From Actinomucor elegans (Eukaryota > Mucoromycota > Mucoromycetes > Mucorales > Mucoraceae), in contig JAMSLZ010000002.1 in assembly GCA_026027325.1 (NCBI GenBank), forward strand, positions 1 through 64,000: a stretch of DNA of 64,000 nt. Direction: 5' to 3'. Under the pieces are notes generated by a model, which saw only the letters and a program-made list of their open reading frames with translations, had not been told where the DNA came from and ran no database searches. Shown piece by piece: positions 8,816 to 18,855 of the stretch. Within the stretch, counting starts at the first letter, position 1. Each line of letters opens with the position of its first letter. The position numbers and the translations under genes are program-made.

Positions 8816-11800
8816 CTTTCCACTTAATCAAGTATTCTCGATGACCTTCTTCACCTCGATGATCACGGATACCTTCGACTTCGTAGTATTCTTCTTCGAT
8901 ACTAGACTCATCCAGGGTAACGACTTTCAATTCCGACGGTACATAGTTTCGGGATAATAATTCATTCTGTTCATCCTTTAGTTCATACGATCCACCAGTA
9001 TTTCTTCGAACAACAGTGTAAGGTCCCTCATAAATCGGAGCTAACTTACTAGATCGATTCTGTAATCTGATCATGACATGCGTTCCAACTGGAATGTCGA
9101 CAAGAACACTCTTTTGATTGAACTTTTTGTTGTATTCCTCATTTATCTTCTGAGTTCTTTCGAGGATGGCTGGGAATACGATCTTATCCATGTAATCTAC
9201 GCGTTCTTCCAACTCTCGCATGGTCATAGACTCGATGGGTAGTTTGAACTTCTTCTCGTTACCGTAGTCATCAGGTAAGTTGACTCTACGTGCAAACATC
9301 AAGGAGAAGGGAGAACTCATAGTTTTTGCTTTAATGTGTCGGTTCATGCAGAGCTGTATGATAGGAAGATAATACGCCCAACTATGACTGTCTGACTTCA
9401 TCATTTTTCTTAACGTGTTAGTTGCGGTACGAACTGCATTTTCCGCTGCTCCATTTGCTCGAGGATGATATGGCGTAGTATATCTTCTATCAATTCCTAG
9501 GTTCTTCGAAATACTGTTCATCACAGCATTCTTGAACTCTAGACCATTATCAGACTGGCAAATACGTGGAACACCAAAATCACCATAGACTCTGACCAAC
9601 TCTTTTGCAACAGTATCGGATTGTTTGTTCTTCAGAGGTCTGAGAATAACGAATTTCGAACAAATATCTGTTATAACCAACATGTAAACATATCCTTCTT
9701 CAGTTACGTCAAAAGGTCCAGCCAAGTCGATAGCAATATGATCAAATGGTCGGTTGGCTACAACATTAGATAATGGGTGATAACCTCTCTTACTGATGTT
9801 GTGCTTTTGACATTCAACACACGAACTAACAATGTCTTTTGCTTCTGCGTAGATATTCGCCCAATGGAGACCTTGTGAATGTAAATCTCGCACAATTGCT
9901 TGCGATCCAAAGTGTCCAAATGCATGCGCTTCTTTCAACAGAGCATCTCTCTCTTCTTCAGGAGGAGTCATATAGTCAGTCAGCTCATCTTTTCTTTCAA
10001 CTAGTTTAGTCGCGAGTACGTTAATCGTTTTATCTCGGCTAAATCGCTTTTTTCTAATGATGGCTTTCTTTTTAGGACTTCGTCTGATGATTTTGCTCGT
10101 AACACTATCCTCCACCAGTTTGTTTTCATCTTCTAAAGGTGAATACAAACGGCTCAGAATATCAGGCAATTTGTTCAATATACCGGGGATGTGCACTACA
10201 TCAAAATCAAAATCCAGAAGAGTCTCGATCCATCCAATTAACATGGGATTTGCGATCTTTTGCGTATGTAAGTATACTAGTGCCTTGTGATCTGTAAATA
10301 CAGTGAACTTTTTGCCCCATATATACTTGCGAAACTTCAGTAATGCTAACACGACTGCATACAATTCTCTTTTAGTAGTGCTCCAACGGCGTTGTGAAGG
10401 TGACAAGGAGCTCGATACAAATCCTATGTAAAGATCTTGGCCGGCCTCATTCTTTTGAAACAACACTGCCGCGACACCATAAAGTGATGCGTCTGTAGCT
10501 ACGTAAAACTGTTTTGACAAATCCGGATAATGCAGCATCATCTTCGACTGCAAAATCTCTTTGATAGTTTCAAAGCTCTTAGTGTGACGATCGGTCCACA
10601 GCTCTTCCACATTCTCTGCATTCACTAAACTGGTGAGTGGTTCTGCTACTCTGGAAATCATCGGAACGAATTCTCTCAGGTAATTGACCAAACCCATAAA
10701 TTGCTGGATGTGTTTCTTATTTTTATTTGGAAGTGGCCACTTTGAAACATTGGTAAGTTTTGATTGATCCACACGAACTCCTGAAGCGTCCACTACAAAT
10801 CCCAACATACGAACTGAATGTTGAAACCATGAACACTTGGATTCTTTCAGGATTAAATTTGCGGAATTTAATCTGTCAATCACAAACTTTACATCTTTTG
10901 CATGCTGTTCGATACTTTCACTGGCAACAATACAGTCATCCACGAAGTTCTGAACGCAATCAATACCTTCAAACAAGGTTGCCATGACCTTTTGAAATTG
11001 CGAGGTTAGCATTTTCACTCCAAAGCACGCTTTTTGAAAGGAAAAGCCATTGCCATTATAAGTAAACGATAACTTGTGTACATCCTCGGGTGCCACTTTG
11101 AATCGATGATATGCATTCGACAAATCCAAAGTTGTAAACACTTTTTTACCGGCCAAGTTATCAAAGATATCCTTAACCAAAGGTACGGGAAAATTGAATG
11201 TTGGAGGTAGAATTTGATTCAACGATCTCACATCTAAACACGCTCTATGGCTCACAATCTCACCATCTTTGTTACGTTTAGGAACAAGCAGTAATGGACT
11301 GTTGAATGACGTGTTTACTCGGGATCGAATGATTGTACCTGTTTCCAACCATTCTTTTATTTGCTTATCGAGAACTGGTCTTAATGCATAAGGGATGGGG
11401 TATTGACGTCTATACGCCGTTGCACCCTCTTTCGTAGGTAATCGAACAATGGATTCAGGCAAAGGACATGAAGATGTTATAGGTATGCTCTGATTAATCT
11501 CTAGTGATTCTTTAATTATACTCATGAACTCTGCTCTTTGCTCAGGCGTACCAGCAGGCGAATTGTCAGGTTCATGTTTTCTTTCACGTTCAATGTTCAA
11601 GTTTTCAAAAATAGCTTCATCACTCAAGGCAGCGTCAGAATGTGCATGATCGTCTTTGATGCGAAAAGCCACTCCAGTTAATCCGATATTCATTTTGGGA
11701 AGAATATCTGTGCCAAGAAGAATGTCAAACTCGAATCCGTCGTTAAAGTTCATTACTTCAAATGAGTGTTTGAACTTAATGCCATTTGCATACTTTATTT

Positions 11801-13427
11801 CCAAAGGATCGGTGATACCAATTCTCTTTGCAGTGTTTTGATGAGACAAGAAATTATAAGAACCAGGTAATTTATGTACTTTATTTATATGAAGTTTATT
11901 CTTCAAAGAAGACAAACTAACAAAGCTACAACTACTTCCTGTATCTACGCGTCCCAGGAGACGTTCAGACTCTACAATCAATGGTGTACATAAATTAAAT
12001 GCGTCATTAGCCTTTAATTTGTCACTCTTCTTGTTCTCATTCAGGTACTTACATTGATAGCTCTGATTCTCAATCTCGGAGTCGGCCATCTCCAAGTCCT
12101 CTTGAACTTGCTGCTCAATTGACTTCTCACTCGAGGAAGCCGCAGGCATCACAGCCAAGACAGTACTGCTACTACTGCTTTCAGCAGCACCACAACGATG
12201 ACCAGGACGCCATGGAGACACACCACAAGTCCAACACTCTTTACCCTTCGCCTTCTTCACAGAAGGAGGGCGTTCAGCTCTTCTCTTAGCGAGAAAACAA
12301 TCCTTGGTGTCATGGGTCGCATTGTTACCATGATGGATGCACGAAAAGGGTTTCGCCACCTTACTCGCCTTTTGCACCCGACGAGCTGCATTCTTGTGAT
12401 GATGGTAATAGGGGGCCTTTTCTTTGCGTCGCTCAACAACAGGCGCACCAGGAAGAAGAGAAACAGCCTCATTATACGACGTATGGTCGTCACCAAGAAT
12501 ATCACGACCAATCTGTGCGATTTGATCGACAGTGTATTCAGCATTCTCACCAGAAGATCCAGCCTTCACTGAATTCATTGCAACTCTGATCAGCGTCTGA
12601 ACAGGTTTGGTCAGCGAGGCCAAAAAACGATCAGCTACTCTAGGACACTCTCTAGGTAGGCCTGCATCAAACATTGCTGTTTGAAAACGCTTAGCATAGT
12701 CGCCCACCGACTCATTGTTTTCCATTACCATGGTAAACACAAGGTCAGTATATCTTCTCAACACAAGGGAAGAACCGTGCTGCTTCTTAAACTCTCTACG
12801 AGCATCTGCCCATAGGGTACAACCTCTACTCAGCTCATCTTTCACCCATGCTTTATCGCCATGGGGAAGGCAAAGGGGTAAGAAGTTCTTCCACACCTCA
12901 TCAATGGACATGGAAGAAGACTCAACTACATCCTCAAATTCTCTCAAAAAATGCTCAACAGACTCGAAGGCTTCGTAACCTGGAAAAGGTTTGACAGCCG
13001 AGGTCAGGAGTTGGAACTTGGGCAAGTCGCGACGATTCAATGTCAAACCAGTAGGTGGCTTAACACGATCAACCTCACCGATCAATGAACTGCACTCTTG
13101 GATCTCACGGAGCATCCTCTTGGAGCGTTCAAGGGCCAACAAGGCTTCATCAGCCGCTACGTCATCTCTGACTACACGAGCACGACTAAACGCTTGAAGG
13201 TATCGGGTAATATCTGCACGGAGCCCGGCGATATTTGTGTCAATCAGTTGTGGGTCAGTCATGTCAGCAACAGCATGCTCAGCCGACTCAGACAACAAAG
13301 AACTAGCACCAGGAGACTTGATAAACTCATCAAGGTTGCTTGACAAGGTCGATTCATCAAACATGGGGGTGTCAGGGTTAACACCACAGTTGGCAGAAGA
13401 AGAACCAGAAACGTTGTTGGAAGCCAT
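8808..13427 (-). CDS. Ty3/gypsy A1 Gag-Pol polyprotein, 3' end cut by element C
   Basis: A 1539-residue frame, of which codons up to 8816 belong to A1; the last codons and stop come from LTR C. It is nearly identical to A2 (22331-27256): I see two amino-acid differences (a Tyr/His before HHHKNAAR, and Arg/Lys in ELVxVYGDFG). Domains: Gag with CIHHGNNATHDTKDC and CWTCGVSPWRPGHRC; protease (RVDTGSSCSF); RT with FVDDCIVAS; RNase H (YVATDASLYG, FTVFTDHKALVYL); integrase (FGHFGSQ, CVECQKHN, IDLAGPFDV, SDNGLEF); GPY/F (YEGPYTVV). The chromodomain starts at YYEVEGIRDHRG but stops at LIKWK, where element C is inserted. The missing remainder should lie left of the window. Confidence 0.95.
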   Translation of the reverse strand: MASNNVSGSSSANCGVNPDTPMFDESTLSSNLDEFIKSPGASSLLSESAEHAVADMTDPQLIDTNIAGLRADITRYLQAFSRARVVRDDVAADEALLALERSKRMLREIQECSSLIGEVDRVKPPTGLTLNRRDLPKFQLLTSAVKPFPGYEAFESVEHFLREFEDVVESSSMSIDEVWKNFLPLCLPHGDKAWVKDELSRGCTLWADARREFKKQHGSSLVLRRYTDLVFTMVMENNESVGDYAKRFQTAMFDAGLPRECPRVADRFLASLTKPVQTLIRVAMNSVKAGSSGENAEYTVDQIAQIGRDILGDDHTSYNEAVSLLPGAPVVERRKEKAPYYHHHKNAARRVQKASKVAKPFSCIHHGNNATHDTKDCFLAKRRAERPPSVKKAKGKECWTCGVSPWRPGHRCGAAESSSSSTVLAVMPAASSSEKSIEQQVQEDLEMADSEIENQSYQCKYLNENKKSDKLKANDAFNLCTPLIVESERLLGRVDTGSSCSFVSLSSLKNKLHINKVHKLPGSYNFLSHQNTAKRIGITDPLEIKYANGIKFKHSFEVMNFNDGFEFDILLGTDILPKMNIGLTGVAFRIKDDHAHSDAALSDEAIFENLNIERERKHEPDNSPAGTPEQRAEFMSIIKESLEINQSIPITSSCPLPESIVRLPTKEGATAYRRQYPIPYALRPVLDKQIKEWLETGTIIRSRVNTSFNSPLLLVPKRNKDGEIVSHRACLDVRSLNQILPPTFNFPVPLVKDIFDNLAGKKVFTTLDLSNAYHRFKVAPEDVHKLSFTYNGNGFSFQKACFGVKMLTSQFQKVMATLFEGIDCVQNFVDDCIVASESIEQHAKDVKFVIDRLNSANLILKESKCSWFQHSVRMLGFVVDASGVRVDQSKLTNVSKWPLPNKNKKHIQQFMGLVNYLREFVPMISRVAEPLTSLVNAENVEELWTDRHTKSFETIKEILQSKMMLHYPDLSKQFYVATDASLYGVAAVLFQKNEAGQDLYIGFVSSSLSPSQRRWSTTKRELYAVVLALLKFRKYIWGKKFTVFTDHKALVYLHTQKIANPMLIGWIETLLDFDFDVVHIPGILNKLPDILSRLYSPLEDENKLVEDSVTSKIIRRSPKKKAIIRKKRFSRDKTINVLATKLVERKDELTDYMTPPEEERDALLKEAHAFGHFGSQAIVRDLHSQGLHWANIYAEAKDIVSSCVECQKHNISKRGYHPLSNVVANRPFDHIAIDLAGPFDVTEEGYVYMLVITDICSKFVILRPLKNKQSDTVAKELVRVYGDFGVPRICQSDNGLEFKNAVMNSISKNLGIDRRYTTPYHPRANGAAENAVRTATNTLRKMMKSDSHSWAYYLPIIQLCMNRHIKAKTMSSPFSLMFARRVNLPDDYGNEKKFKLPIESMTMRELEERVDYMDKIVFPAILERTQKINEEYNKKFNQKSVLVDIPVGTHVMIRLQNRSSKLAPIYEGPYTVVRRNTGGSYELKDEQNELLSRNYVPSELKVVTLDESSIEEEYYEVEGIRDHRGEEGHREYLIKWKVL

Positions 13428-14271
13428 ATCGATAAAAGTAAGGAAATAGGACAGTAATTAAAAGTAAAAAATGTTGTAAAGGTGGTAGATAAAGATTTTG
13501 GAAGATAGAAATACTTTTAAAACTGTGGATAGTTTTTTTATTATAGATCAAGAATTGATTAACTGGTCAAAAGGTGATAAAACGCATCTCTTATATACTT
13601 TTTCTCGGTCGGTACTTGATTCTAAATTCATATTACGATTTGCCAGGAACAAGGTTGGACTGCGTATAAAGAAGACCAGGGATAATAACCAAATGAGCGG
13701 ACCAAGATTAGCGGCGAGGAGTGTCGGGATCAATATATCCAAAGGTAATAGTATTGAATGTAATATTTGGTGTGAGAGATAGTATTTATCAATTAGCGTC
13801 TACTTGCTCAGAGTGATATATAAATAAAGATATTTTAACATAATCAAATACAGCCATTTACATTCTGGTTCTTGGTAATAATGCTTTATACACTTCTGCA
13901 GCTACAGTGGTGGAAATAACTGGTGCACAAAACTTTATTCGGGGATATCTTCATGGAAAATGGTGCTAACCTTTTCAAATAACTTTATAGCTATTTACAA
14001 ATTTGATTGTGATACCCCTATAAGCTTTTAAGTTTGTTTATTTACGTCACTCCAACGTCATAGCTGATAATTAAATTTTTAAGTTAAGCGAAAATATGAA
14101 AGTTTCCGATAGTAGCGATGTAGTCGAAATATTACATATTATTGCTTCATTTTTTCCGTAGTTATGATAATTTATGACGTTAATGATGTCAAAGCTATAA
14201 AAAGAACCACATTATTTCAATGCTTTTTTATCATTTTATCAACCTCTTTAAAAGACTTTATTAATTTGAAG

Positions 14272-14733
14272 ATGCCCTATCAAATTCCTTCTGACAAGCT
14301 AAACTCCGTCAAAGCACTCATTTTGCAAGGCGCTGCCACTAATGAGGTTGTCCAACGAACTGGAGTTTCTAAATGGACAATTAATCGGATGAAAGCACAG
14401 TTGAACCCTGATTACGAGCAACCTCGTGGTGAAAGACCTTCTCCCCTAAGTAATACTACTAAGATAGTTCTTCGATGTAAAGTCCGGTGTGGTAGCTTAC
14501 GCTCTTCGCGAGATGCTCGACGATGGTTGTTGAGCTTAGGTTATTTTATTGACGAGCGACAAGTACGAAATCTGATGAGACAGCTTAATTTAGTTTCATT
14601 TATTAAAAAAAAAGACCATTTTACAAGCGAAATCACCCCATGGATCGGTTAAAATGGGCAAAACAACACCGTGACTGGACAGTAGACGACTGGGAGAAGG
14701 TTATATTCTCTGATGAAACCAAAATAAACACGT
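14272..14733 (+). pseudogene. N-terminal half of a Tc1 transposase in the left arm
   Basis: Starts at ATG 14272 with MPYQIPSDKLNSVKALI, a helix-turn-helix (VVQRTGVSKWTINRMKAQL) and a second helix-turn-helix region (RRWLLSLGYFIDERQVRNL). The frame is lost near 14620, and DRLKWAKQHRDW and FSDETKINT (first catalytic Asp) follow in another frame before a stop at about 14733. The second Asp and Glu are absent because the other half is an inverted copy of this same N-terminal region. It cannot encode an active nuclease. It could bind the terminal repeats, but that is speculation. Confidence 0.8.
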
Positions 14734-14744
14734 GAGTGTCCGAC

Positions 14745-15466
14745 AGAAATGGTCGTTTTTTCTTAATAGCTGAAACTAAATTAAGCTGTCTCATTAGATT
14801 TCGTAGTTGTCGCTTGCCAATAAAACAGCCTAAGCTCAATAATCATCAGCGAGCATCTCGCAAAGAGCGTAAGCTACCACATCGGACTTTGAACCGAAGA
14901 ACTATCTTAGCAGTATTGCTTATGGGAGAAGGTCTTCTACAGGGAGGTCACTCGTAATCAGAGTTCAACTGTGCTTTCATTCGATTGATTGTCCATTTGG
15001 AAACTCCAGTTTGCTAGACAGCTTCATTAGTGACTGCGCCTTAAAAAATGAGTGCTCTGATGGAGTTTAAAACTTGTCAGAAAGAATTTGATAGGGCACC
15101 TTCAAATATATGAAGTCCTTTAAAGAGGTTGATAAAATGGTAAAAAAGGATCGAAATAATGTGGTTCTTTTTATAGCTTTGACATCACTAACGTCATAGA
15201 TTATCATAATCATGGAAAAAATGAAGCTATAATATGTAGAATTTCGATTACATTGCTATTGTCGGAAACTTTGATATTTTTGCCTAACTTAAAAATCTAA
15301 TTATCAGTTATGACGTTGAAATGACGTAAACAAACAAACTTAAAGGCTTATAGGGGTATCACAATCAAATTTGTAAATAGCTATAAAGTTATTTGAAAAG
15401 GTTAGCACCATTTTTCATGAAGATATCCCCGAATAAAGTTTTGTGCACCAGTTATTTCCACCACTG
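14745..15466 (-). pseudogene. Inverted second copy of the Tc1 N-terminal region (right arm)
   Basis: Read on the minus strand this repeats the left-arm coding region (SLGCFIGKRQLRNLMRQLN at 14770-14839) with additional in-frame stops further out (for example in the region equivalent to VSKWTINRMKAQL). It is more degraded than the left arm. It has no independent coding function. Confidence 0.75.
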
Positions 15467-15542
15467 TATATATAAGGATATCTATACGATTTTCTATCTG
15501 TACAGTATTCTCTTATTAATATAATCATGAGCGTTTACAACA

Positions 15543-15946
15543 GGGTTTTATTGTGTCGTATACACGCTTATATTCACAGAGTCACGTTTATTAGTATATT
15601 GTAGTTGTAAGTTACAAAAATAACTTACTACGTGCTTTTTTAATTGATTTTTTAAAGGAAAAAAATTATGAAATATGTTTTGAAAAATAAAAATTTCACT
15701 CATACATATAAAATTATTAAAATATAATTAATGCTATTTATAAATTTATAATTATTTACAAAAATAATATTAATTAAAAATAAAACGATATATAAAATGT
15801 TTTATGTACAGTATATAATTTATTAAGGTATTTAAAACAATAAGTTATTCTTATAGTTATATTAAAAATTAAAAGTATATAAATTAGGTTATAATATTAT
15901 TATAATTTAATTCTGTATCATTACTCAAAATGAACAATTTCTTGCT
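15543..15946. repeat. LTR E fragment followed by AT-rich segment with conserved hairpin
   Basis: TGTCGTATACACGCTTATAT near 15553 matches the end of LTR E (29430-29472 region, inverted). At 15607 begins a hairpin GTAAGTTACAAAAATAACTTAC followed by a TGCTTTTTTAATT block that also occurs in repeat units D and 41887-42123. Possible unit ends GAGTCACG (15579) and ATTACTC (about 15928) lack a clear target duplication. The rest is AT-rich without other features. Confidence 0.5.
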
Positions 15947-16447
15947 ATGAAACAAAGAGTACTTCAACTCGAACAGATAGTAGCACAATCAAGCGCTCAA
16001 CCTTCAGCTGAGCCCCTTACATCCCCTAACGTCAATATGGAGGATGAAGAAGAGACACTTTCCGCTCTTCACTCGTTAAAGGTTCGACCGTCTTACTCTT
16101 TGTCTCCTTCGCCGTTTTTAACCGAGGTTCTCTCTTTAAACTCTCCACTGTTCCCTGGTACAATGTTTACTGATGATGAACGACACAAGACCATCGATTA
16201 GTATCCCAATATTGAAAGTCTCCAGTACCAGCCACCGGATACCATCCCCAGCGCAGCACGCAAAATGAATAAGTATCAGATCAAACAAGACATGTCACTT
16301 AAGCGTTTGCAGTATCTACTGTCAGGTGTTTTTAGACCTCTCGATGTTCTGGGACTTGAGATCAGTCAAGATATCAATAATGAAAACATCCAGCGTTATT
16401 TACATATGCTCAAGGATTGTAGAACCCTTGTTGTGTTTGCACAATAA
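15947..16447 (+). pseudogene. Gag-like retroelement ORF with one in-frame stop
   Basis: Two segments, 15947-16201 and 16202-16447, lie in the same frame and are separated only by TAG at 16199-16201. The first is Ser/Pro- and acid-rich (MKQRVLQLEQIVAQSS, then NMEDEEETLSAL). The second has LKRLQYLLSGVFRPLDVLGLEI, resembling the conserved core I associate with the first ORF of DIRS-like retroelements in Mucoromycota. That identification is from memory and weak. The ORF ends at 16447. Neighbouring LTR A and LTR E pieces show it lies in a transposon remnant. It could equally be a different Gag type. Confidence 0.4.
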
Positions 16448-16636
16448 AGAGAATCCATTAAACTCCATTATTGTATATATTTTTTTAATTTTGTATTAGT
16501 TTTTAAGGTGTAAGTTGCAAAAAAACTTGCACCGCGACTCTTTATGGTTCTTTCTCTTAGAGAAAGGTTCTCGTACATATGTGGCTGGTACGAAACTAGG
16601 GGTATTTTAAATCCGAAGTATAATTATAATTATATT
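16448..16636. other. AT-rich tail with hairpin, no gene
   Basis: Contains a GTGTAAGTTGCAAAAAA...ACTTGCAC hairpin near 16508 and a second short palindrome (CTCTTAGAGAAAGG region near 16554). No coding capacity seen. It is the left flank of the solo LTR A; the host sequence continues after 17143. Confidence 0.45.
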
Positions 16637-17143
16637 TGTTGTAAACGCTCATAATTATATTAATAAGAGAATACTGTACAGATAGAAAATCGTATAGATA
16701 TCCTTATATATAGCTGCAGAAGTGTATAAAGCATTATTACCAAGAACCAGAATGTAAATGACTGTATTTGATTATGTTAAAATATCTTTATTTATATATC
16801 ACTCTGAGCAAGTAGACGCTAATTGATAAATACTATCTCTCACACCAAATATTACATTCAATACTATTACCTTTGGATATATTGATCCCGACACTCCTCG
16901 CCGCTAATCTTGGTCCGCTCATTTGGTTATTATCCCTGGTCTTCTTTATACGCAGTCCAACCTTGTTCCTGGCAAATCGTAATATGAATTTAGAATCAAG
17001 TACCGACCGAGAAAAAGTATATAAGAGATGCGTTTTATCACCTTTTGACCAGTTGATCAATTCTTGATCTCTAATAAAAAAACTATCCACAGTTTTAAAA
17101 GTATTTCTATCTTCCAAAATCTTTATCTACCACCTTTACAACA
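16637..17143 (+). repeat. Solo LTR A with 5-bp duplication ATATT
   Basis: 507 bp, TGTTGTAAACGCTC to CTTTACAACA, bordered by ATATT at 16632-16636 and 17144-17148. No internal element remains, so it is a recombination remnant. A TATATAAGAG box is present near 17019. Confidence 0.95.
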
Positions 17144-17207
17144 ATATTAATATATAAAATTAGAAGTGAAAAAAACAAAAAAAAAATAATAGATACATCT
17201 TTTAATT

Positions 17208-17509
17208 TGAATTGTTCTTCAAAATAATAAAGAAGATCAAGAGTACTTTTTGAGACTGTGCATTATTATCAAAGATAAATATAAAGATGAAGATCCTATA
17301 ACTATGTCTAAACTAAACCTATTTATACTAATCGTCTATCTAAGTGTGGTGAAGAGGATTTAAGAAGATGTTATGTTATAGGTCTATGTTCTAGATATAT
17401 ATCCATCTGAGACATGAATCTTAAACATATCAACTTATAAGTGCTTCCGTAAAGATGAGATTGATAATGAATAAGTTATTATTCATACAATAGTCTCTAT
17501 TCTATAACA
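17208..17509 (-). repeat. Diverged LTR H copy
   Basis: About 302 bp, matching in reverse the 309-bp LTR H at 28774-29082, but with its 3' edge altered (TGTTCTTCAAAAT instead of TGTTGTGTTTGCAC). No target duplication is evident. It truncates the left side of T1b at 17509/17510. The 64 bases before it (17144-17207) are AT-rich with no feature. Confidence 0.8.
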
Positions 17510-17533
17510 CAAATATCAGTGTTTAAACGGCAT

Positions 17534-17869
17534 TTAATACTTTGTCCAGTAACCTTTTGCCTTGATACACTGTTGAATACGCTCTGGCATGCTTTCTATA
17601 ACCTTTTGGCACTCCTCCTTCTTAGTGATGTCATACCAAACTTCCTTCGATCTTTCGAACAGGTCGTTCATACCTTTTGCAGGTGCTTCATACTCATTTA
17701 AGCGCAGTTTCAATAACCTCCACATATTCTCGATAGGGTTGAGGTCTGGTGACTGTGGTGGCCAGTCCATGACTTGGTACTCCTGTTCTTTAAGGTAGTC
17801 TTTTACGAGATTTGAAGTGTGTTTGGGGTCGTTGTCCTGCTGGAATATGACTTGGTCACGCCGGAGACC
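17534..17869 (-). pseudogene. T1b transposase, C-terminal piece
   Basis: Encodes the last catalytic segment on the minus strand, including FQQDNDPKH-type sequence near 17830, MDWPPQSPDLNPIENMWRLL and the C-terminal tail ending KGYWTKY with a normal stop at 17534. It is nearly identical to 2040-2386 of T1a. It is separated from the upstream piece (21673-21779) by the solo LTR B. Confidence 0.88.
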
Positions 17870-17901
17870 TGTTATACCCGGTGCTAAAGACGAAGGATAT
17901 A

Positions 17902-18193
17902 GAGGATTGATTATTATATTGAATAAATACTTAAAAAAATAAGACTGCTACAAATAATTTCAAAAATGTATAAAACATTATATGATTGTCAGTATTGCGT
18001 TCTTTAATCATATTCTAAATCAAAATATGTTTATCAAAATCTAATATTACCATCAAAATGTTTTTGGGATAATATATATAAAATATCATAATTGTTAAAA
18101 ATAAATAGAATTATATTAACTAATTTAAAATATTATATTTGAATTTTAACTTTAATAATAATGGTTTTAACTTTCTTATAATAATTGATCGTC
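17902..18193 (+). repeat. Left 292-bp direct repeat of element 1
   Basis: Matches 20394-20685 base for base as far as I can read. It starts GAGGATTGATTATT and ends AATAATTGATCGTC. It has no coding capacity. The interior of the element starts directly with TGGTGCTAATTT. Confidence 0.9.
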
Positions 18194-18855
18194 TGGTGCT
18201 AATTTATTTTTATTCTTCAAAAAACAATTCTTGCTTTTGTTACACAAATGAATTTGTATTAGTAATCAATTCATTAGTACACAAACTATAATGATTTTTA
18301 CAAAATATAAGATGTGGAATATTTAAATGTGATAAAAATTTTTATGAAAGATATTTTATATATTTAAAGAAAACATAATTATAATTTATTTGTTAATTTA
18401 GATATTTAGGCATCTAAATCTATAAATGTAAAAAATTAATAAATTTATTAATGTTTAAAATGTTGATTATCAAAAATTTTGTGTGGTATGGATAAATTAT
18501 TTGTCATTTCAATGAAAATTAAAAATTCGACTGGAAAAGTCGATTGTTTGTCATGAAAATAAAAAATACCACAAATTTCAAAAATGTGGAACATTTTAAA
18601 TGTGGTATATTTATTATTTTCTTTAAAACAATCAATGTTTGTGGTACACAATATAAAATACCACAAAATATTTTGTGGTATATTTTTTATTGTTACATAA
18701 ACTATAAGATTTTTATATTTTCTATTTTATTAAAATAATTAAGATTTTATATTTTGCTTAGTCAGCAAAATGTTAAAATCGATATTTTTATCATGATATA
18801 ATATTACAGTTTAAAATATAATCAATAAAAAAATTGAATTTGAATATAATATAAA
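18194..18855. promoter_or_regulatory. AT-rich upstream region with repeated inverted motifs
   Basis: 662 bp without coding capacity before the transposase ATG. ACCACAAA / TTTGTGGT and TGTGGTA motifs recur on both strands between 18560 and 18685, and TTTTGCTTAGTCAGCAAAAT forms a palindrome near 18755. A related TTTTGCTGACTAAGCAAAAT palindrome precedes the gene in element 3 (near 62420). These may be transposase binding or promoter sites; that is inference. Confidence 0.45.

Larger units (their letters stand above)
13905..15466. mobile_element. Palindromic (foldback) Tc1 derivative, copy 1
   Basis: Flanked by TA at 13903-13904 and 15467-15468, with CAGTGGTGGAAATAACTGG at both ends in inverted orientation. 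The inversion is not limited to the ends. The left arm (13905 to about 14630) and the right arm (about 14745 to 15466) are inverted copies of the same 5' half of a Tc1 element, with scattered mismatches, around a spacer of about 110 bp. The second copy at 57414-58612 is almost identical. A transcript across it could fold into a hairpin of about 700 bp. Confidence 0.9.
8816..15542 (-). mobile_element. Ty3/gypsy chromovirus A1 (3' end outside window)
   Basis: Minus-strand element with 5' LTR 13472-15542 (itself carrying a palindromic Tc1 derivative), a 44-nt leader and a single Gag-Pol frame. Its 3' part was displaced by element C. The near identity of its protein to A2 shows that the A family moved recently, while the two insertions show A1 has since been hit twice. 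Confidence 0.92.
13472..15542 (-). repeat. LTR A (5' LTR of A1), split by a palindromic Tc1 element
   Basis: LTR segments 13472-13904 and 15467-15542 rejoin, at TA, into about 507 bp matching the A2 LTRs (21780-22285). Read on the minus strand it starts TGTTGTAAACGCTC and ends CTTTACAACA. A TATATAAGAG promoter-like box lies near 13587. Outer flanking bases are GGGTT; the partner duplication is outside the window. Confidence 0.92.

Noticed and set aside
16873..17067. A 64-codon hydrophobic frame (starting MDILIPTLLAANLG) and an opposite 94-codon frame, repeated in every LTR A copy
   Set aside because: They lie wholly inside a solo or terminal LTR, span its promoter region, and recur only because the LTR recurs. 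No start context or domain supports a gene.
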